Shown: piece by piece, positions 29,047 to 36,993 of the stretch
Position numbering within the stretch: the first letter of the stretch is position 1
Layout: each line of letters opens with the position of its first letter
DNA from: Streptomyces sp. CB01201
GTDB lineage: Bacteria; Actinomycetota; Actinomycetes; Streptomycetales; Streptomycetaceae
Assembly: GCF_002803085.1 (NCBI RefSeq)
Contig: NZ_NNBJ01000019.1
Location: 1-37,893, forward strand
Direction: 5' to 3'
DNA length: 37,893 bases
Notes under the pieces: generated by a model
Told to the model about the DNA's origin: nothing
Database searches by the model: none
Seen by the model: the letters and a program-made list of their open reading frames with translations, nothing else
Position numbers and translations under genes: made by a program

Positions 29047-30534
29047 ATGGTGAAGTTCACAGGCGTGGGGACGTCCGAGGTGGTGGCGGGGCGAGGGGGG
29101 CCCGGCGGCCCGGTCCGGTGGGTGTTGGCGGGGCTCTCGCTCTCGATGCTGCTCGCGTCGCTCGGCACCAGCATCGCCAACGTCGGGCTGCCGAGCCTGG
29201 CACATGCCTTCGGCGCCTCGTTCCAGCAGGTCCAGTGGGTGGTGCTCGCCTACCTGCTCGCCGTCACCACGCTGATCGTCGGCGTCGGGCGGCTCGGTGA
29301 CCTCGTCGGGCGCCGCCGGCTGCTGCTCGCCGGGGTGCTGCTCTTCACCGTGGCCTCGGCCCTGTGCGGGGCCGCGCCGACGCTGTGGCTGCTGATCGCG
29401 GCCCGCGCGGCACAGGGGCTCGGGGCGGCCGTGATGATGGCGCTCACCATGGCCTTCGTCGGCGGGACCGTGCCCAGGGCGAGGACCGGCCGGGCGATGG
29501 GGCTGCTCGGCACGATGTCCGCGATCGGCACGGCCCTCGGGCCCTCGCTCGGCGGTGTCCTCGTCTCCGGATTCGGCTGGCGGGCGATCTTCCTCGCCAC
29601 CGTGCCGCTCGGGCTCGTGACCCTGGTTCTGGTCCGTCGCCAGCTGCCCGCCGACGCCCATGGGTCGGCGGACCGGCAGCCGTCCGCCGACGGTCGGCGC
29701 GCCGATGGCGCCCGGCCCCGCTTCGACCACCCGGGCACCGCACTCCTGGCCCTCACCCTCGCCGCGTACGCGCTCGCCATGACGCTGGGGCACGGCCACT
29801 TCGGTGCCCTCACCGCGCTGCTGCTCGCGGCCGCCGCGCTGGGTGCCGTGCTCTTCGTCCGGGTCGAGGCGCGGGCCGTGTCCCCGCTGGTCCGGCCCGC
29901 CATGTTCCGCGATCCGGCGCTGCGCACGAGCCTCGCCATGAGCACCCTGGTGTCGACGGTGATGATGGCGACGCTGGTGGTCGGGCCGTTCTACCTCTCG
30001 CGGGCGCTCCGCCTCGACGACGCCCTGGTCGGGCTCGTACTGTCCGCCGGTCCGCTGGTCGCCGCGCTGACCGGGGTGCCGGCCGGGCGGGTCGCGGACC
30101 GGTTCGGGGCGTACCGCATGACCGTCGCCGGGCTCGGCGCATCGGCCACGGGGTGTGTCCTGCTGGCCGTGACGCCCACCGCGCTCGGGGTGCTGGGCTA
30201 TGTCGGGCCGCTCGTGATCGTCACCGCCGGATACGCCGTCTTCCAGACGGCCAACAACACCGCCGTGATGGCCGACGTCCCGGCGGACCGGAGGGGCGTC
30301 ACCTCCGGAATGCTCAACCTCTCGCGCAACCTCGGCCTCATCACCGGGACTTCGGTCATGGGCGCGGTGTTCGCGTTCGCCTCGGCGACGGACGACGTCA
30401 CCACGGCGGGTCCGGGCGCGGTGGCCACCGGCATGCGGGTGACCTTCGCCGTCGCGGCGGCCCTGGTGCTCGCCGCCCTCGCCCTCGCGGCCACGGGCCG
30501 CGCTCTCGACCGGCGCCCGGCGCCGGCGGGTTGA
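29047..30534 (+). CDS. MFS drug-efflux transporter (DHA2/EmrB-QacA type)
   Basis: The 495-residue membrane protein has about 14 predicted helices. The motif of helix 1 is LASLGTSIANVGLPSLAHAF. Motif A is RLGDLVGRRRLLLAG. The motif C-like sequence is AIGTALGPSLGGVLVSGFGWRAIF. A hydrophilic loop of about 40 residues with DRQPSADGRRADGARPRFDHPG lies in the middle. The proteins export drugs or metabolites using proton exchange. ATG 29047 has GGAGAG upstream. It is divergently arranged with an XRE-cupin regulator that probably controls it. Confidence 0.9.
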   Translation: MVKFTGVGTSEVVAGRGGPGGPVRWVLAGLSLSMLLASLGTSIANVGLPSLAHAFGASFQQVQWVVLAYLLAVTTLIVGVGRLGDLVGRRRLLLAGVLLFTVASALCGAAPTLWLLIAARAAQGLGAAVMMALTMAFVGGTVPRARTGRAMGLLGTMSAIGTALGPSLGGVLVSGFGWRAIFLATVPLGLVTLVLVRRQLPADAHGSADRQPSADGRRADGARPRFDHPGTALLALTLAAYALAMTLGHGHFGALTALLLAAAALGAVLFVRVEARAVSPLVRPAMFRDPALRTSLAMSTLVSTVMMATLVVGPFYLSRALRLDDALVGLVLSAGPLVAALTGVPAGRVADRFGAYRMTVAGLGASATGCVLLAVTPTALGVLGYVGPLVIVTAGYAVFQTANNTAVMADVPADRRGVTSGMLNLSRNLGLITGTSVMGAVFAFASATDDVTTAGPGAVATGMRVTFAVAAALVLAALALAATGRALDRRPAPAG

Positions 30535-30557
30535 GGCCTGGGCCGGCCCCGGTTCGG

Positions 30558-31331
30558 CTACCAGCTGTCGATCGTCGACAGGTCCGACTGCCAGTACGTC
30601 GCCATCGCCTGGCTGTCCACGACGGCCACGCTCTTGGAGAGCGCCGCGTAGGCGGACGGGCCGGTGGACTCGTTGCCGGAGCGGCCGTGGAAGTACACGG
30701 TGACGTGGTCGGCCTTGTACGCCTTGCCGCCGTCGTCCTCGCCCAGGGTGCGGACCATCGCGTACGCCGAGGCGCCGGGGGACAGCGTGACGACGGCCTG
30801 GGGGATGGTGGACCGGTCGATCTGGATCGGGGACTGCGCGTCCTTGGAGAAGGAGATGGAGGGGGCGGTGTAGGCGTTGCACAGCGTCTTGCCGGTGTTG
30901 GTGACCGTCAGGAGGATGTGGTTGATCGGGCGGGTCACCGGGGTCGCCGTCAGTTTCACGTTGGCGCCGGTGCACGGGGTGTCGACGATCCCGCCCCCGG
31001 ACGAGGGCTTCTTCGCGGGCTTGCCGTCCGCCTTGGCGGGGGTGGCGGCGTGCCGGCCGGAGCCCGCACCGGACGAACCCGCACCGGACGAACCCGAACC
31101 GGACTTACCCGTACCCGAGCCCCAGCCCGAGTCCTCGGCCGTGGCGCCCGCCGAGTCGGTCGCCGCCGGAGCCTGGCTGTCGCCGCTCGACGGGGCGGCG
31201 GCCGAGGACGCGGCCGGCTTGTCGCCCGCCTTGGCGTCGCCGGCACCGCTTCCGCCGCCGCAGGCGGTCAGGGCGAGGGCGGCGACGAGGGTGGTGGTCG
31301 CGGCGGCTGCTGTACGGAAGTTGGTGCGCAT
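30558..31331 (-). CDS. DUF4232 lipoprotein
   Basis: The protein has 257 residues. The signal peptide MRTNFRTAAAATTTLVAALALTAC ends in a lipobox (LTAC), followed by GGG, so it should be lipidated and anchored outside. A long Ser/Pro/Ala/Gly linker (about 30-110) follows. A C-terminal DUF4232 domain (about 115-257) has GANVKLTATPVTRPINHILLTVTNTGKTLC and AYAMVRTLGEDDGG. DUF4232 proteins are exported with unknown function. ATG 31331 (residue 27 of the longest frame) is chosen because GGGGAG lies upstream and it begins the signal peptide. It is convergent with the MFS gene. Confidence 0.88.
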   Translation of the reverse strand: MRTNFRTAAAATTTLVAALALTACGGGSGAGDAKAGDKPAASSAAAPSSGDSQAPAATDSAGATAEDSGWGSGTGKSGSGSSGAGSSGAGSGRHAATPAKADGKPAKKPSSGGGIVDTPCTGANVKLTATPVTRPINHILLTVTNTGKTLCNAYTAPSISFSKDAQSPIQIDRSTIPQAVVTLSPGASAYAMVRTLGEDDGGKAYKADHVTVYFHGRSGNESTGPSAYAALSKSVAVVDSQAMATYWQSDLSTIDSW

Positions 31332-31430
31332 GTGAAAGGTGCTCCCCGTGTGCATCGTGATGTGTGAGCCGTGATGGGTGAATCGAGCGTGGTGCGTCGG
31401 TCCGGTCACCCGGCCAAGGGCGTGGACGCG

Positions 31431-31535
31431 TCAGCGGCGGTACTGGTGGAGAAGCATGATGAGCGTGGCGATGGATGCCGCCAGGACGACGACGGCCACC
31501 GAGTCCGCGAGGTTGAACCGGATGCGGATTCGCAT
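31431..31535 (-). CDS. 34-residue single-pass membrane peptide
   Basis: ATG 31535 (minus) opens MRIRIRFNLADSVAVVVLAASIATLIMLLHQYRR. It has a basic N-terminus, one hydrophobic helix (about 12-29) and a basic end. GGGAG lies 7 nt upstream. It sits between the lipoprotein gene and the divergent HTH gene and is probably the first gene of the lipoprotein transcript. Such short membrane peptides often modulate partner membrane proteins; the role here is unknown. Confidence 0.55.
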   Translation of the reverse strand: MRIRIRFNLADSVAVVVLAASIATLIMLLHQYRR

Positions 31536-31715
31536 GGTGTGCTCCCGGAACGAGCTGTTCGGCTGCTTGCTGCACCTACCTTGCGGGCCGGTCCGGCAGC
31601 CCGGCAACGAGCAAGGGACAATAGGGGAAGCTGGAACGCTGGAACACCCTTTGACCTGGGGAAACAACCTGTCCCTGGAATGCGTTCCTGGGACGGATGG
31701 GGAGGGAACCGGGGC

Positions 31716-33158
31716 ATGGCGACAACGGAGTCCGAGCAGTTCGCGGCGCTGCTGCGGGAGTTGAAGGACCGTTCGGGGCGCAGCTACGGAGTACTCGCGG
31801 GCAAGCTCCACATGAGTACGTCCACGCTCCACCGGTACTGCAACGGGGACGCGGTGCCCAACGAGTACGCGCCCGTCGAGCGGCTCGCCCGGCTGTGCGG
31901 GGCGAGCGCCGAGGAGTCCGTCGAACTGCACCGGCGCTGGATCCTGGCGGACGAGGCGCGGCGCCGCGCGCGCGGGGCGAACCCGGTGCAGGGTGCTTCC
32001 GGTACGGCTCCCGGCGCCGCTGCGACCGATACCGCTGCGACCAGCGCCGCTGCGACCGGTACCGCTCCCGAGGCCGACCCCGCTCCCGAGGCCGCCCGCG
32101 CCCCCGCCGCTCCTGTTCCCGAGACCGCGTCCGCTCCCGGCCCCGTCGAAGTCCCGGCCGCCGGGCGGCAGTCGGGCGCGGAGCCGGCCGAGCAGTTGCC
32201 GTACGTCGTCGCGTCCGAGCCGGCCGGCCCGCCCGCCGCGGCAGGCAGGTTCCGCAGCAGGCGGACGCGGCTCGTGCTCATCGGGGCCGCCGTCGTGGCG
32301 CTCGCCGTGCCCGCCGTGGCCGTCGCCGCGCTCTCGGGTCCCGACGACAAGCCCAGCGGTACGGTCGCGGACGCCAAGGAGAGCCGGGCGGCGGCCACCA
32401 GGAGTGCGGCCGGGCGCCCCACGCCGAGCACTTCGCCGAGCCCCACGCCCAGCGCGTCGGCATCGGCCCCGGCGAGCCCGTCCGCCTCCGCCTCGCACCC
32501 GGCGCCGTCCGCCAAGCCGGGTGTCGCCTACGGCACACCCATCAGCGTGGGCATCAGCTCGTACGACTGGGACACGCCGTGCGGCAAGTTCTACCTGCTC
32601 GACCAGAAGCCCAGCTCCGTCCCGCCGCCCCCGCCCAGCGCGCAGGACCGGCGTTCCTGGGCGCGGGCGCTCGGCGGGGTCGACGGCGGGAACCTGAAGC
32701 TGGAGCTGACCACCACCGGCAAGACCCAGGACGCCGTGGTGATCACCGGGGTCGATGTGCGGGTGGTGGGGCGCGAGTCGCCGTTGAACTGGACGGCGTA
32801 CTCCATGGGCACCGGCTGCGGCAGCGGGGTCGTCCCGCAGACCTTCGACATCGACCTGGACGCGACCCAGCCGGTCACCAGGCCGGTCGCCGGGAAGCAG
32901 GGCGACGAGGTCGTGCCGGCCAAGGGCTTCCCGTTCAAGGTGTCCACGCACGACCCGGAGGTCTTCGACCTGGACGTGCACGTGGCGGCGCACGACGTCA
33001 GCTGGTACCTGGAGGTCGGCTGGAGCAGCGGCGAGCACTCCGGCACGGTCAAGGTGGACGACGGCGGCAAGCCGTTCCGCACCAGTGCGGTCAAGGGCCG
33101 GCCGGCGTACGACTACAACACCCAGGGCAACGCGTGGGAGCAGCTCGACAACCAGTGA
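31716..33158 (+). CDS. membrane-anchored HTH protein with extracytoplasmic domain
   Basis: The 480-residue protein has an N-terminal HTH (about 5-75: FAALLRELKDRSGRSYGVLAGKLHMSTSTLHRYCNGDAVP). A low-complexity Ala/Pro/Thr linker (about 95-180) follows. One membrane helix lies at about 186-206 (LVLIGAAVVALAVPAVAVAAL), then a Ser/Pro linker. A C-terminal extracytoplasmic domain (about 268-480) begins ISVGISSYDWDTPCGKFYL. It has a possible disulfide pair (Cys in DTPCGK and TGCGSGVV). The layout is that of one-component membrane regulators with an outside sensor. ATG 31716 follows a G-rich stretch (GGAACCGGGGC). It is divergent from the lipoprotein and small peptide genes. Confidence 0.85.
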   Translation: MATTESEQFAALLRELKDRSGRSYGVLAGKLHMSTSTLHRYCNGDAVPNEYAPVERLARLCGASAEESVELHRRWILADEARRRARGANPVQGASGTAPGAAATDTAATSAAATGTAPEADPAPEAARAPAAPVPETASAPGPVEVPAAGRQSGAEPAEQLPYVVASEPAGPPAAAGRFRSRRTRLVLIGAAVVALAVPAVAVAALSGPDDKPSGTVADAKESRAAATRSAAGRPTPSTSPSPTPSASASAPASPSASASHPAPSAKPGVAYGTPISVGISSYDWDTPCGKFYLLDQKPSSVPPPPPSAQDRRSWARALGGVDGGNLKLELTTTGKTQDAVVITGVDVRVVGRESPLNWTAYSMGTGCGSGVVPQTFDIDLDATQPVTRPVAGKQGDEVVPAKGFPFKVSTHDPEVFDLDVHVAAHDVSWYLEVGWSSGEHSGTVKVDDGGKPFRTSAVKGRPAYDYNTQGNAWEQLDNQ

Positions 33159-33177
33159 ACCGGTCGTCGCGTCAGTG

Positions 33178-33204
33178 GACCGGCCGGTAGTGAACCGGCC
33201 GGTC
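33178..33204. terminator. bidirectional terminator
   Basis: GACCGGCCGGT (33178-33188) and ACCGGCCGGTC (33194-33204) form a perfect 11-bp stem around AGTGA, between the convergent HTH (+) and argS (-) genes. Confidence 0.75.
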
Positions 33205-33235
33205 CCACGCGGGAGTTGGCGCCCGGCGGACCTGG

Positions 33236-34999
33236 CTAGAGGCGCTCGGGCGTCCGGATGCCGAGCAGGGCCATGCCCTGGGTGAGCGTCCGGGCGGTCA
33301 GGTCGCAGAGGAACAGGCGGTTCTCCGCGATGTCCTTCGGCGGCTCGGGCTTGATGACCGGGCACTGGTCGTAGAACGTGGTGAAGAGCGAAGCCGCCTG
33401 GTACAGGTACGCGGCCAGCTTGTGCGGGGCGTACTCGGCCGTGGCCTCGGTGAGCAGCTCGCCGAACGCGTCCAGATGCAGGGCCAACGCCCGCTCCGCC
33501 GGGGCGAGTTCGAGCTCCGGGTGGGCGGCGGGGGCCACGCCGTCGGCCTTGCGCAGGATCGACTTGATCCGGGCGTAGGCGTACTGGACGTAGACCGAGG
33601 TGTCGCCGTTCAGGGACACCATCTGATCCAGGTCGAACTTGTAGTCCCGGTTCGCGGAGGTGGACAGGTCCGCGTACTTGACCGCGCCGATGCCGACGTA
33701 CCGGCCGTTCTCGACGATCTCCTCCTCGCTCAGGCCCGCCTTCTCGGCCTTCTCGCGCACGACGGCGGTGGCCCGCTCGGCGGCCTCGTCCAGGAGGTCC
33801 TCCAGCTTGACCGTCTCGCCCTCACGGGTCTTGAACGGCTTGCCGTCGGCGCCGAGCACCGTGCCGTAGCCCATGTTGTGCGCGGTGACGTCGTCGCCGA
33901 GCCAGCCCGCCCGGCGGGCCGTCTCGAAGACCATCTTGAAGTGCAGCGACTGGCGTACGTCCACGACGTAGATCAGCGTCGTGGCGTCCAGGTCGGTGAC
34001 GCGGTTGCGGATCGCCGAGAGGTCGGAGGCCGCGTAGCCGAAGCCGCCGTCGGCCTTCTGCACGATGAGCGGGACCGGCTGGTCGTCCTTGCCCCGGATC
34101 TCGTCGAAGAAGACCACGAGCGCGCCGTCGGAGCGCACGGCGACGCCGGACTCCTCCAGGAGGCGGGCGGTCTCCGGCATGAGGTCGTTGTAGGCGGACT
34201 CGCCGACGATCTCGTCGTCCCGGACCTCCATGTCCAGCTTCTCGAAGACCGAGTAGAAGTAGACCTTCGACTCGTCCACGAACTGCTGCCACAGCTCTAG
34301 GGTCTCCTTGTCGCCGGACTGGAGGGCGACGACCCGCCTGCGGGCGCGCTCCTTGAACTCCTCGTCCGAGTCGAAGACCGCGCGGGACGCCTTGTAGACC
34401 CGGTTCAGGTTGCTCATGGCCTGCTCGCCGTCCACGGCGTCGGCCGGGGCCAGCTCGCCGGGGTTCTCGATCAGGTACTGGATGAGCATGCCGAACTGGG
34501 TGCCCCAGTCGCCGATGTGGTGGCGGCCGATGGTCTTCTCGCCGGTGAAGTCGAGCATGCCGCGCAGCGCGTCGCCGATGACCGCCGAGCGCAGGTGGCC
34601 GACGTGCATCTCCTTCGCCACGTTCGGCTGGGCGTAGTCGATGACCGTGACGCCCGGGTTCTCCTTCAGGGGCACGCCGAGCCGGTCGTCCGCGGCGCGC
34701 GCGGCGAGGGTCTCGATGATCGCCCGGTCGGTGAGCGTGATGTTGAGGAAGCCGGGGCCGGACACCTCGACGTCCTTCAGGAGGTCGGGTGCGTCCAGCG
34801 CGTCGGTGACCTTCGTCGCGAGCTCGCGCGGGTTGCCCTTGAGCTTCTTCGCGAGCGCCAGGATGCCGTTGGCCTGGAAGTCGGCCCGGTCGCTTCGTCG
34901 CAGCAGCGGGTCGGTGGAGCCGGCCTCCGGCAGGGCAGCCGAGAGGGCGTCCGCCAGGCGCTGCTGGACAGTGGAAGCGAGGGAATGGACCGAGGCCAT
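33236..34999 (-). CDS. argS: arginyl-tRNA synthetase
   Basis: The 587-residue class I synthetase charges tRNA(Arg). The N-terminal ArgRS domain (about 1-100) includes FQANGILALAKKLKGNPREL. The HIGH motif is HVGH (132-135) in KEMHVGHLRSAVIGD. The KMSKS position is degenerate, as usual for ArgRS, seen in GKPFKTREGETVKLEDLLDEA. The anticodon-binding DALR domain ends the protein (AEYAPHKLAAYLYQAASLFTTFYDQCPV, LTLGMALLGI-type end). ATG 34999 (MASVHSLASTVQQRLADAL) starts it. It is divergent from lysS, sharing a 168-nt promoter region. Confidence 0.97.
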   Translation of the reverse strand: MASVHSLASTVQQRLADALSAALPEAGSTDPLLRRSDRADFQANGILALAKKLKGNPRELATKVTDALDAPDLLKDVEVSGPGFLNITLTDRAIIETLAARAADDRLGVPLKENPGVTVIDYAQPNVAKEMHVGHLRSAVIGDALRGMLDFTGEKTIGRHHIGDWGTQFGMLIQYLIENPGELAPADAVDGEQAMSNLNRVYKASRAVFDSDEEFKERARRRVVALQSGDKETLELWQQFVDESKVYFYSVFEKLDMEVRDDEIVGESAYNDLMPETARLLEESGVAVRSDGALVVFFDEIRGKDDQPVPLIVQKADGGFGYAASDLSAIRNRVTDLDATTLIYVVDVRQSLHFKMVFETARRAGWLGDDVTAHNMGYGTVLGADGKPFKTREGETVKLEDLLDEAAERATAVVREKAEKAGLSEEEIVENGRYVGIGAVKYADLSTSANRDYKFDLDQMVSLNGDTSVYVQYAYARIKSILRKADGVAPAAHPELELAPAERALALHLDAFGELLTEATAEYAPHKLAAYLYQAASLFTTFYDQCPVIKPEPPKDIAENRLFLCDLTARTLTQGMALLGIRTPERL

Positions 35000-35040
35000 G
35001 AGGTGCCGTTCCTGTCGGGAGTGAGGACGATTGCCCTCCG

Positions 35041-35116
35041 ATTCTCCCACGCGGCCCCCTTGCCTTTCTCCCGAGATACGGGCAACCCCGGAGGAGCTCG
35101 TTCCGTCTGGGAGAAT
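35041..35116. promoter_or_regulatory. symmetric divergent promoter region of argS and lysS
   Basis: ATTCTCCC (35041-35048) on the argS side is mirrored by GGGAGAAT (35109-35116) on the lysS side. An inner repeat TTGCC (35060-35064)/GGCAA (35081-35085) lies between. The outer elements may be two -10-like sites or a shared operator. No T-box features are seen. Confidence 0.4.
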
Positions 35117-35167
35117 GAGCGTGCCGGCCTCTCCAGGGCAGACGAGGGCATTACGAGAAAGAAGGAC

Positions 35168-36895
35168 GTGCCGACCGTGGCTCAGAGCAGCACCGAGACC
35201 GACTGGGTCTCCCGTTTCGCGGACGATGTCATCGCCGAGTCGGAGCGACGTGCGCCTGGCAAACCGATCGTCGTCGCGTCCGGCCTCTCCCCCTCCGGCC
35301 CGATCCACCTGGGCAACCTGCGCGAGGTCATGACCCCGCACCTGGTCGCCGACGAGGTCCGGCGCCGCGGTTACGAGGTCCGGCACCTGATCTCCTGGGA
35401 CGACTACGACCGCTACCGCAAGGTGCCGGCGGGCGTGCCCGGCGTCGACGAGTCCTGGAACGAGCACATCGGCCGCCCCCTGACCTCGGTCCCGGCGCCG
35501 GTGGGTTCGGCGTACCCGAACTGGGCCGAGCACTTCAAGGCCGCGATGACCGAGGCCCTTGCCGAGCTGGGCGTCGAGTACGACGGCATCAGCCAGACCG
35601 CGCAGTACACCAGCGGCGTCTACCGCGACCAGGTGCTGCACGCGATGAAGCACCGCGGCGACATCGACGCGATCCTGGAGCAGTACCGGACCAAGAAGGC
35701 CCCGGGCAAGAAGTCGCAGAAGCCGGTCGACGAGGCCGAGCTGGAGGCCGCCGAGGGCTCCGGCGCCGCGGCCGAGGACGACGGCACCGGCTCGACGGGC
35801 TACTTCCCGTACAAGCCGTACTGCGGCGGCTGCGGCAAGGACCTCACGGTGGTGTCGGCCTACGACGACGACACCACGGAGCTGACCTACACCTGCTCCG
35901 CGTGCGCGTTCTCGGAGACGGTCCGGCTCAGCGAGTTCAACCGCGGCAAGCTGGTCTGGAAGGTCGACTGGCCGATGCGCTGGGCCTACGAGGGCGTGAT
36001 CTTCGAGCCGTCCGGCGTCGACCACTCCTCGCCGGGCTCCTCGTTCCAGGTCGGCGGCCAGATCGTGTCGATCTTCGACGGCGTCCAGCCGATCGGCCCG
36101 ATGTACGCCTTCGTCGGCATCAGCGGCATGGCCAAGATGTCGTCGTCCAAGGGCGGCGTGCCGACTCCGGCCGACGCGCTCCAGATCATGGAGCCGCAGC
36201 TGCTGCGCTGGCTGTACGCCCGCCGCAGGCCCAACCAGTCCTTCAAGATCGCCTTCGACCAGGAGATCCAGCGGCTCTACGACGAGTGGGACAAGCTGGA
36301 GGCGAAGGTCGCCGACGGCTCGGTGCTGCCCGCCGACGCCGCCGCGCACAGCAGGGCCGCCCGCACCGCGGCCGGTGAGCTGCCGCGCACCCCGCGTCCG
36401 CTGCCGTACCGCACGCTCGCCTCGGTGGTCGACGTCACCGCGGGCCACGAGGACCAGACCCTGCGCATCCTGACCGAGCTGGACCCGGCGAACCCGGTCA
36501 CCTCGCTCGACCAGGTGCGCCCGCGCCTGGACCGGGCCGAGAACTGGATCACCACCCAGGTCCCGGCCGACCAGCGCACCCTGGTCCGCGAGACCGCGGA
36601 CACCGAGCTGCTCGGCTCGCTCGACGCCGAGGGCCGCGAGTCGCTGCGGCTGCTCGTCGAGGGCCTGGACTCGCACTGGTCGCTCGACGGTCTGACCACG
36701 CTGGTCTACGGCGTGCCGAAGGTGATGGCGGGCCTGGAGCCGGACGCCAAGCCGACGCCGGAGCTGAAGGTCGCCCAGCGCTCGTTCTTCGCGCTGCTCT
36801 ACCAGCTCCTGGTGAGCCGCGAGACGGGCCCGCGCCTGCCCACCCTGCTGCTCGCCGTGGGCGCGGACCGGGTGCGCAAGCTGCTCGCGGCCTGA
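35168..36895 (+). CDS. lysS: class I lysyl-tRNA synthetase
   Basis: The 575-residue archaeal/actinobacterial-type class I LysRS charges tRNA(Lys), unlike the class II enzyme of most bacteria. The HIGH motif is HLGN (47-50) in LSPSGPIHLGNLREVMTPH. The KMSKS motif is KMSSS (323-327). Two CxxC pairs (CGGC and CSAC, about residues 220-245) form a zinc-like knuckle. The long acidic linker (about 180-205, EAAEGSGAAAEDDGTG) is lineage-specific. GTG 35168 (PTVAQSSTETDWVSRF) is used, with AGAAAGAAGG upstream; GTG 35177 is an alternative. A strong hairpin follows. Confidence 0.95.
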   Translation: MPTVAQSSTETDWVSRFADDVIAESERRAPGKPIVVASGLSPSGPIHLGNLREVMTPHLVADEVRRRGYEVRHLISWDDYDRYRKVPAGVPGVDESWNEHIGRPLTSVPAPVGSAYPNWAEHFKAAMTEALAELGVEYDGISQTAQYTSGVYRDQVLHAMKHRGDIDAILEQYRTKKAPGKKSQKPVDEAELEAAEGSGAAAEDDGTGSTGYFPYKPYCGGCGKDLTVVSAYDDDTTELTYTCSACAFSETVRLSEFNRGKLVWKVDWPMRWAYEGVIFEPSGVDHSSPGSSFQVGGQIVSIFDGVQPIGPMYAFVGISGMAKMSSSKGGVPTPADALQIMEPQLLRWLYARRRPNQSFKIAFDQEIQRLYDEWDKLEAKVADGSVLPADAAAHSRAARTAAGELPRTPRPLPYRTLASVVDVTAGHEDQTLRILTELDPANPVTSLDQVRPRLDRAENWITTQVPADQRTLVRETADTELLGSLDAEGRESLRLLVEGLDSHWSLDGLTTLVYGVPKVMAGLEPDAKPTPELKVAQRSFFALLYQLLVSRETGPRLPTLLLAVGADRVRKLLAA

Positions 36896-36913
36896 CGCCG
36901 TCCCCGTACCGCC

Positions 36914-36948
36914 CGAGGGCCGCCACCCGCTGTGGGTGGCGGCCCTCG
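36914..36948. terminator. bidirectional terminator after lysS
   Basis: CGAGGGCCGCCACCC (36914-36928) and GGGTGGCGGCCCTCG (36934-36948) form a perfect 15-bp stem with a 5-nt loop between convergent lysS and the minus-strand gene that follows. Confidence 0.85.
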
Positions 36949-36993
36949 GCCTATGCCTCAAGTGGGGCTTTCCACAAGTCGGCTGACGTTGCG

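Noticed and set aside
35000..35167. T-box riboswitch for the synthetase genes
   Set aside because: No specifier stem, T-box sequence or long leader is visible.
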